Part shown: positions 36,242-45,390 of the stretch, in pieces | Numbering within the stretch: position 1 is the stretch's first letter | Layout: each line of letters starts with the position of its first letter | Source of the DNA: an uncultured Desulfovibrio sp. | GTDB lineage: Bacteria > Desulfobacterota > Desulfovibrionia > Desulfovibrionales > Desulfovibrionaceae | Assembly (NCBI GenBank): GCA_910587035.1 | Contig: CAJUMQ010000013.1 | Coordinates: 6,140-70,139, forward strand | Length of the DNA: 64,000 bases | Reading direction: 5' to 3' | The notes under the pieces: model-generated | Told to the model about the DNA's origin: nothing | What the model saw: only the letters and a program-made list of their open reading frames with translations | Databases searched by the model: none | Program-made: the position numbers and the translations under genes

Positions 36242-37420
36242 ATGAGCAAAAAGGGTAAATATTATTTCACATCCGAATCGGTTACAGAAGGGCATCCCGA
36301 CAAGGTGGCGGACCAGATTTCCGATGCCGTGCTGGACACCCTGCTCGCGCAGGATCCAGATGCGCATGTGGCATGCGAGACCATGGTCACCACCGGCATG
36401 GCTGTAATAGCCGGCGAGATCAGCACGCGCGGTTATGCCGATCTGCCAAAGGTTGTGCGCGAGACCATCAAAAAAATCGGCTACGACAGTTCGGAAACCG
36501 GTTTTGACTGGCAGACCTGCGCGGTCATCTCCTCCATAGACCACCAGTCCCCGGATATCGCCCAGGGTGTTCTCAGGGAGAATCCCGAAGATCAGGGCGC
36601 TGGCGACCAGGGCATGATGTTCGGCTATGCCTGCAACGAGACGCCCACCTTAATGCCTGCGCCCATCTACTGGGCCCATCAGCTTTCGCAGCAGCTTGCG
36701 CGGGTTCGCAAGGATGGTATTGTGGACTTTTTCCGCCCGGATGGCAAAACCCAGGTGTCCTTTGAGTATCAGGATGGCCGCCCGGTGCGCATCAACAATG
36801 TTGTCGTGTCCACCCAGCATGCTCCGCATGTGAGCCAGGAGGATGTCGCGGCTGCCGTAAAGGCCGAGGTCATCAGGCCAATTCTCGAAAACTCCGGCTA
36901 TTTTGACGAAAAGGACTGCCAGATTTTCATCAACACCACAGGCCGTTTTGTGGTGGGCGGCCCCATGGGCGACTGCGGCCTCACTGGCAGAAAAATCATT
37001 CAGGATACCTATGGCGGCAGCGGCCATCACGGCGGGGGCGCCTTCTCCGGCAAGGACCCCTCCAAGGTTGACCGCTCCGGAGCCTATATGGGCCGCTACA
37101 TTGCCAAAAATGTTGTCGCAGCCGGCCTGGCCCCGGAATGCGAGGTGCAGATTGCCTACTGCATAGGCGTGGCGGACCCGGTCAGCGTTCTTGTATCCTC
37201 CAGGGGCACAAGCGACATCCCGGATGAAGTGCTGACAAATGCAGTGCGTGAAGTTTTCGACATGCGCCCCTATCACGTCACCAAAAGACTGGATCTCAAG
37301 CGTCCCATCTATGCGGACACAGCCTGCTATGGCCATTTTGGCCGCGAACTGCCCGCCTTTACCTGGGAGCAAACCGACGCGGTGAATGACCTGCGCACCG
37401 CGGCAAAAGTGCAGGCATAG
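36242..37420 (+). CDS. metK: S-adenosylmethionine synthetase
   Basis: 392 residues, full family length. TSESVTEGHPDKVADQISD at the N-terminus, GAGDQGMMFGYA, and GGGAFSGKDPSKVDRSGAYM are the three MetK signatures. It makes SAM from methionine and ATP. GGAG lies upstream of ATG 36242; only 29 bp separate it from panC, leaving no room for a SAM riboswitch. A Rho-independent terminator follows. Confidence 0.97.
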   Translation: MSKKGKYYFTSESVTEGHPDKVADQISDAVLDTLLAQDPDAHVACETMVTTGMAVIAGEISTRGYADLPKVVRETIKKIGYDSSETGFDWQTCAVISSIDHQSPDIAQGVLRENPEDQGAGDQGMMFGYACNETPTLMPAPIYWAHQLSQQLARVRKDGIVDFFRPDGKTQVSFEYQDGRPVRINNVVVSTQHAPHVSQEDVAAAVKAEVIRPILENSGYFDEKDCQIFINTTGRFVVGGPMGDCGLTGRKIIQDTYGGSGHHGGGAFSGKDPSKVDRSGAYMGRYIAKNVVAAGLAPECEVQIAYCIGVADPVSVLVSSRGTSDIPDEVLTNAVREVFDMRPYHVTKRLDLKRPIYADTACYGHFGRELPAFTWEQTDAVNDLRTAAKVQA

Positions 37421-37457
37421 CCCGGAGCTCTGGCAGGAGCCGGGCATATAAACCCAC

Positions 37458-37482
37458 AGGCGGCACTTTTGCCGCCTTTTTC
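37458..37482 (+). terminator. Rho-independent terminator after metK
   Basis: 8-bp stem aggcggca/tgccgcct with a cttt loop, followed by ttttt (37477-37481). Confidence 0.85.
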
Positions 37483-37543
37483 AATTAAAAGGTTTTTGAG
37501 GCTGCCATCTTTGCGATATGGCGATTAAATCGCCAGAATGGGC

Positions 37544-37573
37544 TTGACGCGGATATGATTTCGCAATTATAGA
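37544..37573 (+). promoter_or_regulatory. Candidate promoter for the RsbRD_N-dsr region
   Basis: TTGACG (37544-37549), 18-bp spacer, TATAGA (37568-37573), about 120 bp before the next start codon. A short palindromic ggcgattaaatcgcc lies just upstream (37520-37534) and could be an operator. Confidence 0.45.
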
Positions 37574-37693
37574 TTTTTAATCCATGTTGAAGCGGCAGCA
37601 AGCCGGCCATATTTGCGCACTTTTCTCCTGGGCGCTACATGCCGGCGGCCAGAAGCTGGCTTTTTGCGTGTTTAAATCAGTTGCGGATTAATA

Positions 37694-38236
37694 ATGAATG
37701 CCCTGGATATTCTGCGCTCCTGTAAAAAAGATGTCGTCAGCGGTTGGGTTGAAGCCGTCTTTTCAACCTATCCGCTGGAGACCACAGGTTTTCTGCGCAC
37801 CAAGACAAATCCATTCACAAATCCCGTGGCGCATATGACAAAAGAGGCCGCGGGAATACTTTTTGATGCCATGATTGGCGAGGAAGTCGAGCCAGACGAG
37901 GTGAAATCCTCGCTTGAGCGTTTCATAAAATTGCGGGCTGTGCAAAAATTCACTCCCGGCCAAAGCATGGCTGTGCTCTATCTGATGAAGCCTGTTTTGC
38001 GGGACAAGGCGCTGCCTGAAATGCGGGCCAGAGGCCTGCTGGACGAGTATCTTGCCGCGGAATCGCGCCTGGACACCCTCGCCCTGCTGGCATTTGACAT
38101 GTATATGCAGGCGCGGGAAACAGTGGCCGAATCGCGGATAAAGGAAATCCGCAACCAGCATGCCCAGCTCAAGCGCTGGGCGCAGCAGCTGGAGAATGGC
38201 CCGGATATCCCGGCGGAGAAGAAATCTTTTGAATAG
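37694..38236 (+). CDS. RsbRD_N-like sensor domain protein
   Basis: 180 residues, mostly helical, with no membrane segment. It resembles the RsbRD N-terminal (RsbR-type) globin-like sensor domain seen alone in front of dsrMKJOP in several sulfate reducers: NALDILRSCKKDVVSGWVEA at the start and ASAESRLDTLALLAFDMY-type helix near residue 120-140. The STAS output domain of RsbR is lacking. The 115-bp gap to dsrM means it could be cotranscribed or separately controlled. A regulatory or redox-sensing role for the sulfite-reduction complex is inferred from position only. Confidence 0.65.
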   Translation: MNALDILRSCKKDVVSGWVEAVFSTYPLETTGFLRTKTNPFTNPVAHMTKEAAGILFDAMIGEEVEPDEVKSSLERFIKLRAVQKFTPGQSMAVLYLMKPVLRDKALPEMRARGLLDEYLAAESRLDTLALLAFDMYMQARETVAESRIKEIRNQHAQLKRWAQQLENGPDIPAEKKSFE

Positions 38237-38351
38237 CGCTGACCCACAATGGCCGCTACGGGCAATTGCGCCGGTTAAACCGTTGGGCCAAAGGCGCGCA
38301 TGGCATGGGCGCAAGCCCCTTATACCAACTTGTAGCCAAGCGAGGTAGGGA

Positions 38352-39371
38352 ATGTTAGCATCGTTAGTCCTGGTCCTGCTCATCGCAGCAATCGCCTGGA
38401 TCGGAGCGGGGGCCGGACTCGCGCCGTTTTTTGGCGTTGTTTTGCCGTATGTGGCGGTCCTTGTCTTTATTGGCGGCATGATCTGGCGCATGTACTACTG
38501 GGCCAAATCGCCAGTGCCTTTCTGTATCCCCACAACAGGCGGACAGGAAAAATCGCTGGATTTTATCAAACAGGCCAAACTGGACTGCCCCAGCTCCACC
38601 TGGGGCGTCATCAAGCGCATGTTTCTTGAGGTGTTCCTGTTCCGCTCGCTCTTCCGCAATACAGCGGCGGACATAAGGGAAAACGACCCCGTCAACCAGG
38701 GGCCGCGCGCCATCTACTATTCCTCAAAATGGCTGTGGTGTTTCTCCCTGCTCTTCCACTATTCGGTGCTGGTCATTGTCGTCCGCCATTTCCGCTTTTT
38801 CATGGAGCCCGTGCCTGTGGTGATTACCTGGGTGGAGACAATTGATGGAATCATGCAGTTTGGCTCGCCCAGGTTCTACTGGACTGGCGGCCTGGCGCTG
38901 ATGGCCCTGCTTTTCCTGCTTTGCCGCAGGCTCTGGGATCATCGCCTGCGCTACATCTCCCTGCTTAATGACTATTTTCCGCTCTGGCTTCTGCTGGGCA
39001 TAGTCCTGAGCGGACTTTGCCTCCGTTATTTTGACAAGACGGAAATATCCCAGGTCAAGATCTATCTCATGGGCCTCACCCACTTCTCGCCAGTGGCTGC
39101 CGGCGCCATCAATGGCCTGTTTTTTGTGCATCTCACACTGGTTTGCGTGCTGCTGCTCTACTTCCCCTTTTCCAAGCTTGCGCACATGCCCGGCATCTTC
39201 TTCAGCCCCACGCGCAACATGGCCACGGATTCCCGCCGCGTAAGGCATATCAATCCCTGGAATCCGCCCAAGCAGTATTTCACCTACCCAGAATATGAAG
39301 ATACCTACCGCGAGGCCATGGCCGAAGCCGGCCTCCCACTTGAGAAGCAGCCCGAAAAGGCCGCCGAGTAA
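38352..39371 (+). CDS. dsrM: DsrM, cytochrome b subunit of DsrMKJOP
   Basis: 339 residues of the NarI-like membrane cytochrome b family. An N-terminal membrane segment (LASLVLVLLIAAIAWIGAGA) and about five more hydrophobic helices with conserved histidines (LFHYSVLVIVVRHFRF, LTHFSPVAAG, FFVHLTLV) can bind two b hemes. It transfers electrons between the quinone pool and DsrK. GAGGTAGGG precedes ATG 38352. First gene of a five-gene operon in the canonical order M-K-J-O-P. Confidence 0.96.
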   Translation: MLASLVLVLLIAAIAWIGAGAGLAPFFGVVLPYVAVLVFIGGMIWRMYYWAKSPVPFCIPTTGGQEKSLDFIKQAKLDCPSSTWGVIKRMFLEVFLFRSLFRNTAADIRENDPVNQGPRAIYYSSKWLWCFSLLFHYSVLVIVVRHFRFFMEPVPVVITWVETIDGIMQFGSPRFYWTGGLALMALLFLLCRRLWDHRLRYISLLNDYFPLWLLLGIVLSGLCLRYFDKTEISQVKIYLMGLTHFSPVAAGAINGLFFVHLTLVCVLLLYFPFSKLAHMPGIFFSPTRNMATDSRRVRHINPWNPPKQYFTYPEYEDTYREAMAEAGLPLEKQPEKAAE

Positions 39372-39383
39372 GGAGACGCAATT

Positions 39384-41030
39384 ATGGCAAAACTACCAAC
39401 GCCACAAATGCTCATGGCCAGCCGCCCGGCCTTTCCGGACAAGGACTGGTTTGAAACAAAACCCGAATTTGTGCCCGGCAGCTACTGCTATCCCGCAAAG
39501 ATGGACACAATGGAGCTTCTGCACATGCCCCATCCCCACGAGTGGGATCCCTCTGCGGAGGACTGGCACCTGCCGGAGAACTGGGAGCAGATTCTCTGCG
39601 ACGCCTTTGCCGACAGGCTGGAAAAACATCGCTCGCTCAAGCTGTTCATGGACATCTGCGTGCGCTGTGGCGCATGTGCCGACAAGTGCCAGTTCTTTCT
39701 TGGCACCAATGATCCCAAGAACATGCCTGTTTTGAGGGCGGAGCTGCTCCGCTCCCTTTATCGGCGCGACCACACCATGCTTGGCAAGCTGCTGGGCAAA
39801 AGAGTTGGCGCGCGGGGCTGGGACATGGGCGTGGTCAAGGAACTTTTCTATTACGCCTACCAGTGCACGGAATGCCGCCGCTGCTCCCTCTACTGCCCCT
39901 ATGGCATAGACACGGCGGAAATAACCATGATTGTGCGCGAGCTTTTGCATGAGGTGGGGCTTGGGCTGCACTGGATCATGGATCCTGTCAAAAACTGCAG
40001 CTTCACCGGCAATCACCTGGGCATCCAACCACATTCCTTTGTGGAGATAGTGGAGATGCTGGCGGATGACTGCGAGACCGTCACCGGCATCCGCCCCAAA
40101 ACGCCTTTCAACAAAAAGGGCGCGGAGATCCTGTTCATCACCCCCTCCGGCGATGTTTTCGCGGAGCCGGGCATCTATACATTCATGGGCTATCTGCTCC
40201 TGTTCCATGAGCTGGATCTGGACTACACACTCTCCACCTATGCCTCGGAGGGCGGCAACTTTGGCTCTTTTGTGTCATTCAACATGGCAAAGAAACTGAA
40301 TGCCAAAATGTACGCGGAGGCCGAGCGCCTCAATGCGAAATGGATCCTGGGCGGCGAATGCGGCCATATGTGGCGCGTGATAAACCAGTACATGGACACA
40401 TACAATGGGCCCGCCCCCGCCAACATGGAAGTGCCCGTCTCGCCCATAACAGGCACAGTCTTTGATTATGCGGCATCCACAAAAATGGTGCACATTGCCG
40501 AGTTCACCGCTGATCTCATCCGACACAACAAGCTCAACCTCAACCCCAAGCGCAATGCCAACCTGGTCACAACCTGGCATGACTCCTGTAACCCGGCGCG
40601 CGGCATGGGCCTTCTGGACGAGCCACGCTATGTGCTCCGGCATGTTTGCGAAAACTTTGTGGAAATGCCGGAGAACACCATCCGCGAGCAGACATTCTGC
40701 TGTGGCGCCGGCTCCGGCCTCAATACAGAGGAGATCATGGAACTGCGCATGAGATCGGGCATGCCGCGAGGCAATGCCCTGCGCTATGTGCAACAGAAAT
40801 ATGGCGTGAATCACATGGCATGCGTCTGCGCCATTGACAGGGCCACCCTGCCCCCGCTGGCGGACTACTGGGCGCCTGGCTGCACCATCAGCGGCCTGCA
40901 TGAGCTGGTGGGCAATGCCCTTGTGATGAAGGGCGAGGAAAAGCGTACCATGAACCTGCGTCAGGAAGACCTGCCAGAAGAGGCTCTTGAGCCGGATGAC
41001 GCGCCTGAGCAGACGGGGGAGGGCCAATAG
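39384..41030 (+). CDS. dsrK: DsrK, HdrD-like iron-sulfur subunit
   Basis: 548 residues. Two ferredoxin-type 4Fe4S motifs, CVRCGACADKCQFF and CTECRRCSLYCPYG, are followed by a CCG-type domain with CNPARG and FCCGAGSGLN, as in heterodisulfide reductase HdrD. The special catalytic 4Fe4S cluster of this family is thought to act on a disulfide, probably the DsrC trisulfide or heterodisulfide. Cytoplasm-facing. It ends in an acidic tail and abuts dsrJ with no gap. Confidence 0.97.
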   Translation: MAKLPTPQMLMASRPAFPDKDWFETKPEFVPGSYCYPAKMDTMELLHMPHPHEWDPSAEDWHLPENWEQILCDAFADRLEKHRSLKLFMDICVRCGACADKCQFFLGTNDPKNMPVLRAELLRSLYRRDHTMLGKLLGKRVGARGWDMGVVKELFYYAYQCTECRRCSLYCPYGIDTAEITMIVRELLHEVGLGLHWIMDPVKNCSFTGNHLGIQPHSFVEIVEMLADDCETVTGIRPKTPFNKKGAEILFITPSGDVFAEPGIYTFMGYLLLFHELDLDYTLSTYASEGGNFGSFVSFNMAKKLNAKMYAEAERLNAKWILGGECGHMWRVINQYMDTYNGPAPANMEVPVSPITGTVFDYAASTKMVHIAEFTADLIRHNKLNLNPKRNANLVTTWHDSCNPARGMGLLDEPRYVLRHVCENFVEMPENTIREQTFCCGAGSGLNTEEIMELRMRSGMPRGNALRYVQQKYGVNHMACVCAIDRATLPPLADYWAPGCTISGLHELVGNALVMKGEEKRTMNLRQEDLPEEALEPDDAPEQTGEGQ

Positions 41031-41420
41031 ATGTATAACGCCAAAGCAGTAATTATCGGCATGGTCATCTTTGTGGCTGTGTTCAGCTCTCCATTCTGGC
41101 TGGGTTGGATTGGCCAGGACTATACAAAAACCGGCGTTGTGCTGCCGCAAAACGAGAAGACTTGCATTGAGGATACGGAGTTCATGCGCGCCCAGCACAT
41201 GCGCCTGCTCAACGAATGGCGGGACAAGGCCCTGCGAGAGGAAAACCGCGTCTATGTTTCCGCGCTCAATGGCAGAAAATGGAACATCTCCCTGCAAAAC
41301 ACCTGCACCAGTTCCGGCTGCCACAGCAATTACACGGAATTTTGTGAAAAATGCCATGTGGCCAATAGCGTTTATCCATACTGCTGGACTTGCCACATTA
41401 TTCCAACGGAGGGCAAGTAA
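41031..41420 (+). CDS. dsrJ: DsrJ, triheme cytochrome c
   Basis: 129 residues. An uncleaved-looking N-terminal membrane helix (AVIIGMVIFVAVFSSPFWLG) anchors it, with hemes in the periplasm. Heme-binding motifs: CEKCH and CWTCH are canonical CXXCH; the first, CTSSGCH, has four residues between the cysteines. Cys45 in NEKTCIEDTEF corresponds in position to the cysteine that is an unusual heme ligand in studied DsrJ proteins. Its ATG directly follows the dsrK stop and its stop overlaps the dsrO start (TAATG). Confidence 0.95.
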   Translation: MYNAKAVIIGMVIFVAVFSSPFWLGWIGQDYTKTGVVLPQNEKTCIEDTEFMRAQHMRLLNEWRDKALREENRVYVSALNGRKWNISLQNTCTSSGCHSNYTEFCEKCHVANSVYPYCWTCHIIPTEGK

Positions 41421-42202
41421 TGAAGACCGACAGAAGAAGATTTCTGAAAGTGGCCGGCATCTCGGCCCTGGCCTTTGCCAGCGGCATGGCGCAGCTTGCC
41501 GGCGAGGCGCATGCACAGGTGGCTCCTGGCAAATACCTCCCGCGTGAAGGCTCCCTGACCGCCAAACGCTGGGCCATGGTCATCGACACCCGCAGGTTCG
41601 CGTCCCAGGAGGATTATGCCCCCTGCATCGAGGCTTGCAACAGGGCCCACAACATCCCCGACATACCGGGTGACAAAAATGTCAAATGGACATGGACAGA
41701 CAGTTTTGACCGTGTTTTTCCCGATGACATGAACAATCACCTCAATACGGCGGTCCGTTCCAAACCCTATCTGCTGCTCTGCAACCATTGCACAAATCCA
41801 CCCTGCGTGCGCGTCTGTCCGACCCAAGCCACATACAAGATGGAGGATGGCATAGTCGCCATGGACTATCACCGCTGCATAGGCTGCCGCTTTTGCATGG
41901 CCGGCTGCCCCTATGGCGCCAGATCGTTCAATTTTGTTGATCCCAGGAACTACCTGCCGGACAATCCGCCCAATCCGGCCTTTCCCACCCGCATGATCGG
42001 TGTTGTTGAAAAATGCAACTTCTGCGTGGAGAGGCTGAATGAGGGCAAACTGCCCGCATGTGTGGTGGCCTCCAATGGCAAAATCCTGTTTGGCGATCTG
42101 GAGGATCCCAACTCCACAGTGCGCCAGGCTCTTGCCAACAACTTCAGCATCCGCCGCAAGCCCAGCCTGGGCACACAGCCCGGCGTGTATTATCTCATAT
42201 AG
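41420..42202 (+). CDS. dsrO: DsrO, periplasmic ferredoxin-like subunit (Tat substrate)
   Basis: 260 residues. A twin-arginine signal (DRRRFLKVAGISALAF) ends near AHAQVA. Four cysteine clusters for 4Fe4S centres are visible: CIEACNRAHN, CNHCTNPPCVRVC, CIGCRFCMAGC and CNFCVERLNEGKLPAC. ATG 41420 is chosen because it overlaps the dsrJ stop and starts the Tat signal; the frame upstream to 41390 lies inside dsrJ. It relays electrons between DsrJ and DsrP. Confidence 0.96.
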   Translation: MKTDRRRFLKVAGISALAFASGMAQLAGEAHAQVAPGKYLPREGSLTAKRWAMVIDTRRFASQEDYAPCIEACNRAHNIPDIPGDKNVKWTWTDSFDRVFPDDMNNHLNTAVRSKPYLLLCNHCTNPPCVRVCPTQATYKMEDGIVAMDYHRCIGCRFCMAGCPYGARSFNFVDPRNYLPDNPPNPAFPTRMIGVVEKCNFCVERLNEGKLPACVVASNGKILFGDLEDPNSTVRQALANNFSIRRKPSLGTQPGVYYLI

Positions 42203-42213
42203 GGAGAATGGCC

Positions 42214-43380
42214 ATGGTAGAAAAACTGCTCACAGCATCCAGATCATACTATATATGGCTGCTCTTTCTGCTCTGCGTCATTGCCGTCTGCGGCATCGTA
42301 TATCTGGATCAGCTCTTTAATGGCCTTGGCATCACGGGCATGAACAGGGATGTATCCTGGGGGCTTTACATTTCGCAGTTCACATATTTTGTGGGCGTGG
42401 CCGCGTCGGCAGTCATGCTGGTTCTGCCTGCATATTTCCACCATTATAAAAAATTCAAGCGGATGATCATATTCGGCGAGTTCATGGCAGTAGCCGCGGT
42501 TGTCATGTGCGCCCTGTTTATTGTGGTCGATCTCGGCCAGCCCCAGCGCATGCTCAATGTGATGTTCTATCCCACCCCGAATTCGGTCATGTTCTATGAC
42601 ATGATTGTCCTCTGCGGCTATCTTGCCCTGAACATCATCATTGGCTGGGTTACGCTTGAAGCCGAACTCAGGGATGTTGATCCGCCCAAATGGGTAAAGC
42701 CCCTCATCTATATTTCGATCATCTGGGCATTCTCCATCCACACAGTCACAGCCTTCCTGTATGCCGGCGTTCCCGGCCGCCACTACTGGCTCACGGCCAT
42801 CATGGCTGCCAGGTTCCTGGCCTCGGCATTCTGTTCAGGACCGGCCATTCTTCTGTTGCTGCTCTTTGTGGTGCGCAGGCTCACAGGGTTTGATCCGGGC
42901 CGCGAAGCCATCAAAACCCTTTCCACCATCATAGTATATGCCATGTGCATAAACGTGTTTTTCTATTGCTGCGAACTCTTCACCGCCTTCTATAGCAACA
43001 TCCCCGGCCACATGGAGCCCATCCGCTTTCTTTTTGAAGGCCATGGCGGCCATCTGGCATGGGTAAGCTACTGGATGTGGGCAGCAGTCATCATGGCCAT
43101 TGGCTCCCTTGTAATCCTCATCCCGCCCCAATGGCGCACCGGACCCCTTCTGCCTCTGGCTCTGGTCATGCTTGTGGCGGCCAGCTGGATTGACAAGGGC
43201 CTGGGGCTGCTTATTGGCGGTTTTACCCCCAACATGTTTGAGGCCATAACCCCCTATATGCCGACGTTCAAGGAGGTAATGGTTGCACTTGGCGTCTACG
43301 CAGTCGGCGCCTTTGTGCTCTCACTGCTCTGGAAAATCGCCCTTAGCGTCAAGAAGATTGCCGGTCACTTCAGCGACTGA
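42214..43380 (+). CDS. dsrP: DsrP, NrfD-like integral membrane quinone-interacting subunit
   Basis: 388 residues with about ten hydrophobic helices, of the NrfD/PsrC family that exchanges electrons with menaquinone. WGLYISQFTYFVGVAASAVM near the N-terminus and AFSIHTVTAFLYAGVPGRHYW are family-typical. AGGGAG at 42201-42206 gives a 7-nt spacing to ATG 42214; ATG 42208 would be too close. Last gene of the dsr operon, followed by a strong terminator. Confidence 0.95.
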   Translation: MVEKLLTASRSYYIWLLFLLCVIAVCGIVYLDQLFNGLGITGMNRDVSWGLYISQFTYFVGVAASAVMLVLPAYFHHYKKFKRMIIFGEFMAVAAVVMCALFIVVDLGQPQRMLNVMFYPTPNSVMFYDMIVLCGYLALNIIIGWVTLEAELRDVDPPKWVKPLIYISIIWAFSIHTVTAFLYAGVPGRHYWLTAIMAARFLASAFCSGPAILLLLLFVVRRLTGFDPGREAIKTLSTIIVYAMCINVFFYCCELFTAFYSNIPGHMEPIRFLFEGHGGHLAWVSYWMWAAVIMAIGSLVILIPPQWRTGPLLPLALVMLVAASWIDKGLGLLIGGFTPNMFEAITPYMPTFKEVMVALGVYAVGAFVLSLLWKIALSVKKIAGHFSD

Positions 43381-43403
43381 CAAAACAGGATTTGCCCATC
43401 TGT

Positions 43404-43434
43404 AAAGCCCGCCCCGTGGCGGGCTTTGTTTTTT
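43404..43434 (+). terminator. Rho-independent terminator of the dsr operon
   Basis: 10-bp stem aaagcccgcc (43404-43413) / ggcgggcttt (43418-43427), 4-nt loop, then gttttttt. Confidence 0.92.
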
Positions 43435-43440
43435 GCCTGC

Positions 43441-43470
43441 TTGACTAAGCACAAGGCAAATTGATATTTA
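43441..43470 (+). promoter_or_regulatory. Candidate promoter for the HD-domain gene
   Basis: TTGACT (43441-43446), 18-bp spacer, TATTTA (43465-43470), in an AT-rich stretch just after the dsr terminator and ~80 bp before ATG 43549. Confidence 0.4.
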
Positions 43471-43548
43471 TAAAAATGAACAGACATTAAGCCGGCGCCT
43501 GGCTGCCAGTTGACAATCAGAACGCCAATCCATGCCCGGGGGTATAAG

Positions 43549-44898
43549 ATGCATCAGGCACTAAAAGAAGCTGTATCCATATGCAAAATCCTTCTCCGCA
43601 ACGGCTACGATGCCCATGTTATCAATGCCCCGCTCCAGGAGCTGCTCATCAATGCCAGGCAGGGCAAAAACGTCCCCATCACCATTGATATCGCCTGTGA
43701 GCCAGATGCGGAGACCCTGTTTAAACTTTTCCCGCAGGCCACGCCAGACGATGTGGTACATGCCATTGCCAGGCTGGAGGAAAACGGCATTCTGTTCCGC
43801 TTCCATCCCCTGGAGGCAAACATCGCCGGGCATCCCGAGCTGTCCCTTTTGCGTGTGACCCAGGGCATGGCGGAACGCATGCCTCCCGCCATGCGAAGGC
43901 GGATGCGCATCTCCGGCATAGATGGGGCCGCCCCCCCAAACGACGCATATGAGGGCTTTGCGGATGTGACCGATGGCTCCATCCGCCTGCTGGGTCTGCC
44001 GGATGAAACACTTCGCCACAATTATCTGCTGGCAATTCGCGCCTTGCGTTTTGCCGCCAATTTTGATGTGCCCATTGAGCCCAACACCTGGATGGCCATT
44101 GTGCGCGCAGCCATTCCCGTCCTCGATTATGTGCCTGCCACCGATATCATGGAGGAATGGCGCAAGGTAGCGGCGGAATCCATGCACCGCTTTGTCAAAC
44201 TGCTATATGACGCCCATATCCTGCAGGGTCTGATACCGGAAATCGCCGGCCTGGCCTGTGTGGTGCAGCAAAATGACAAGGGCGAAATAAATGGCAATGT
44301 GCTGGAGCATACCCTCAAATGCATGCGCCTCTATCCGGAAGAAGGACCGCACTATGACTGGCTTGGCACCATGGCAATGCTTTTCCATGATGTAGGCAAA
44401 TTGTACACGGCGGAATATTTCGATGGCCGCTGGACATACTACCAGCATCATCGCGTGGGCGCCAAGGTGACAAGGCGCATTCTGCGCAGACTCCACTTTG
44501 ACCTGGCCGATACGGATCTCATCTGCCATCTGGTCAACCAGCACATGCGTTTTCACTTCATGATGACAGACAGGGGCATAAGGCGTTTCCGCGCCATGGG
44601 CGAAACCGCAAGGCTGATTGCCATGGCCAGGGCCGATCTACTCTCAAGGGAAGACAGCTTCACCTCCTTTAATCATAACATGAAATATCTTGGCCGGGCC
44701 GAGATGCCGGAGCAGCTTCTGGAACCGCTGCTCAATGGCAACGAAATCATGGAGGTTACCAACCTCTCACCCGGCCCGCAGGTTGGCACCATCAGGGATG
44801 CCCTGCTGGAGGCGCAGCAGAACGGCCTCATTGCGGACCGGGAGGGAGCCATAGATTTTGTGCGCGGTTATGCAGCCAGGGAAAATGCCGCCAGTTAA
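43549..44898 (+). CDS. PolyA-polymerase/CCA-adding-like HD protein with eroded transferase site
   Basis: 449 residues. The middle matches the head/neck part of polynucleotide adenylyltransferases (FADVTDGSIRLLG...LRHNYLLAIRALRFAANF), followed by an HD phosphohydrolase domain with LFHDVGK and the QHHRVGAK, LVNQHMRFH histidines. The N-terminal nucleotidyltransferase lacks the G-G-x-V-R-D loop and shows only one Asp (ITIDIA) where a D-x-D pair is expected. It may be an HD-only phosphohydrolase derived from a CCA enzyme. ATG 43549 follows GGGGG; the TTG at 43510 is a weaker alternative. Confidence 0.75.
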   Translation: MHQALKEAVSICKILLRNGYDAHVINAPLQELLINARQGKNVPITIDIACEPDAETLFKLFPQATPDDVVHAIARLEENGILFRFHPLEANIAGHPELSLLRVTQGMAERMPPAMRRRMRISGIDGAAPPNDAYEGFADVTDGSIRLLGLPDETLRHNYLLAIRALRFAANFDVPIEPNTWMAIVRAAIPVLDYVPATDIMEEWRKVAAESMHRFVKLLYDAHILQGLIPEIAGLACVVQQNDKGEINGNVLEHTLKCMRLYPEEGPHYDWLGTMAMLFHDVGKLYTAEYFDGRWTYYQHHRVGAKVTRRILRRLHFDLADTDLICHLVNQHMRFHFMMTDRGIRRFRAMGETARLIAMARADLLSREDSFTSFNHNMKYLGRAEMPEQLLEPLLNGNEIMEVTNLSPGPQVGTIRDALLEAQQNGLIADREGAIDFVRGYAARENAAS

Positions 44899-44907
44899 CG
44901 GCGGATA

Positions 44908-45390
44908 TCATACCTTTGCGCCATTATGATAAGGAAAATTGCGCAGGATGCTCTCTGCCCTGAACAGCTGTTCGAGCAGGAGCACCCTGGCCAGTTCATG
45001 CGGCCATGTCATGGGTGACAGACTGAGAAGCGTGCCGCTCCTGCGCATAATGTTTTCATCCAGGCCATAGGGGCCGCCAATTACGAAGGCTGGCCTATCT
45101 CCCTTCTCGTCCATGTTGCGCAAAAAAGTGGCAAATTGCGGGGAGGTGAACATCCGGCCTGTATCCGCAAGAGCAATTACGGTGTCCCTCGCATCCATGC
45201 GCTCAAGCAGGGCTGTGCTTTCCTTTCTAATTCTTGCCGGCGTCTCGAGGCTGGCTCCTCCATCCCGTACCTCCATGTATTCCACGGGTCGCCATTTTCG
45301 CAGGAGATTCAGATAATGGGCTGTAGCCTCCTGCCAGCAACCGGTTTTGAGTTTGCCCACACATATAATTTTTAATGGTCTACCTTTCAT
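44908..45390 (-). CDS. rlmH: RlmH, 23S rRNA pseudouridine-1915 N3-methyltransferase
   Basis: 160 residues, the usual SPOUT-class RlmH length. LKIICVGKLK at the start, then FVIGGPYGLDENI and the knot region LSPMTWPHELARVLLLEQLFRA, are diagnostic. It methylates the pseudouridine in helix 69 of 23S rRNA. Start ATG 45390 is fixed by AGGAAGG seven nt upstream. That start codon overlaps the divergent tsaC start codon in the tetranucleotide CATG. Confidence 0.95.
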   Translation of the reverse strand: MKGRPLKIICVGKLKTGCWQEATAHYLNLLRKWRPVEYMEVRDGGASLETPARIRKESTALLERMDARDTVIALADTGRMFTSPQFATFLRNMDEKGDRPAFVIGGPYGLDENIMRRSGTLLSLSPMTWPHELARVLLLEQLFRAESILRNFPYHNGAKV

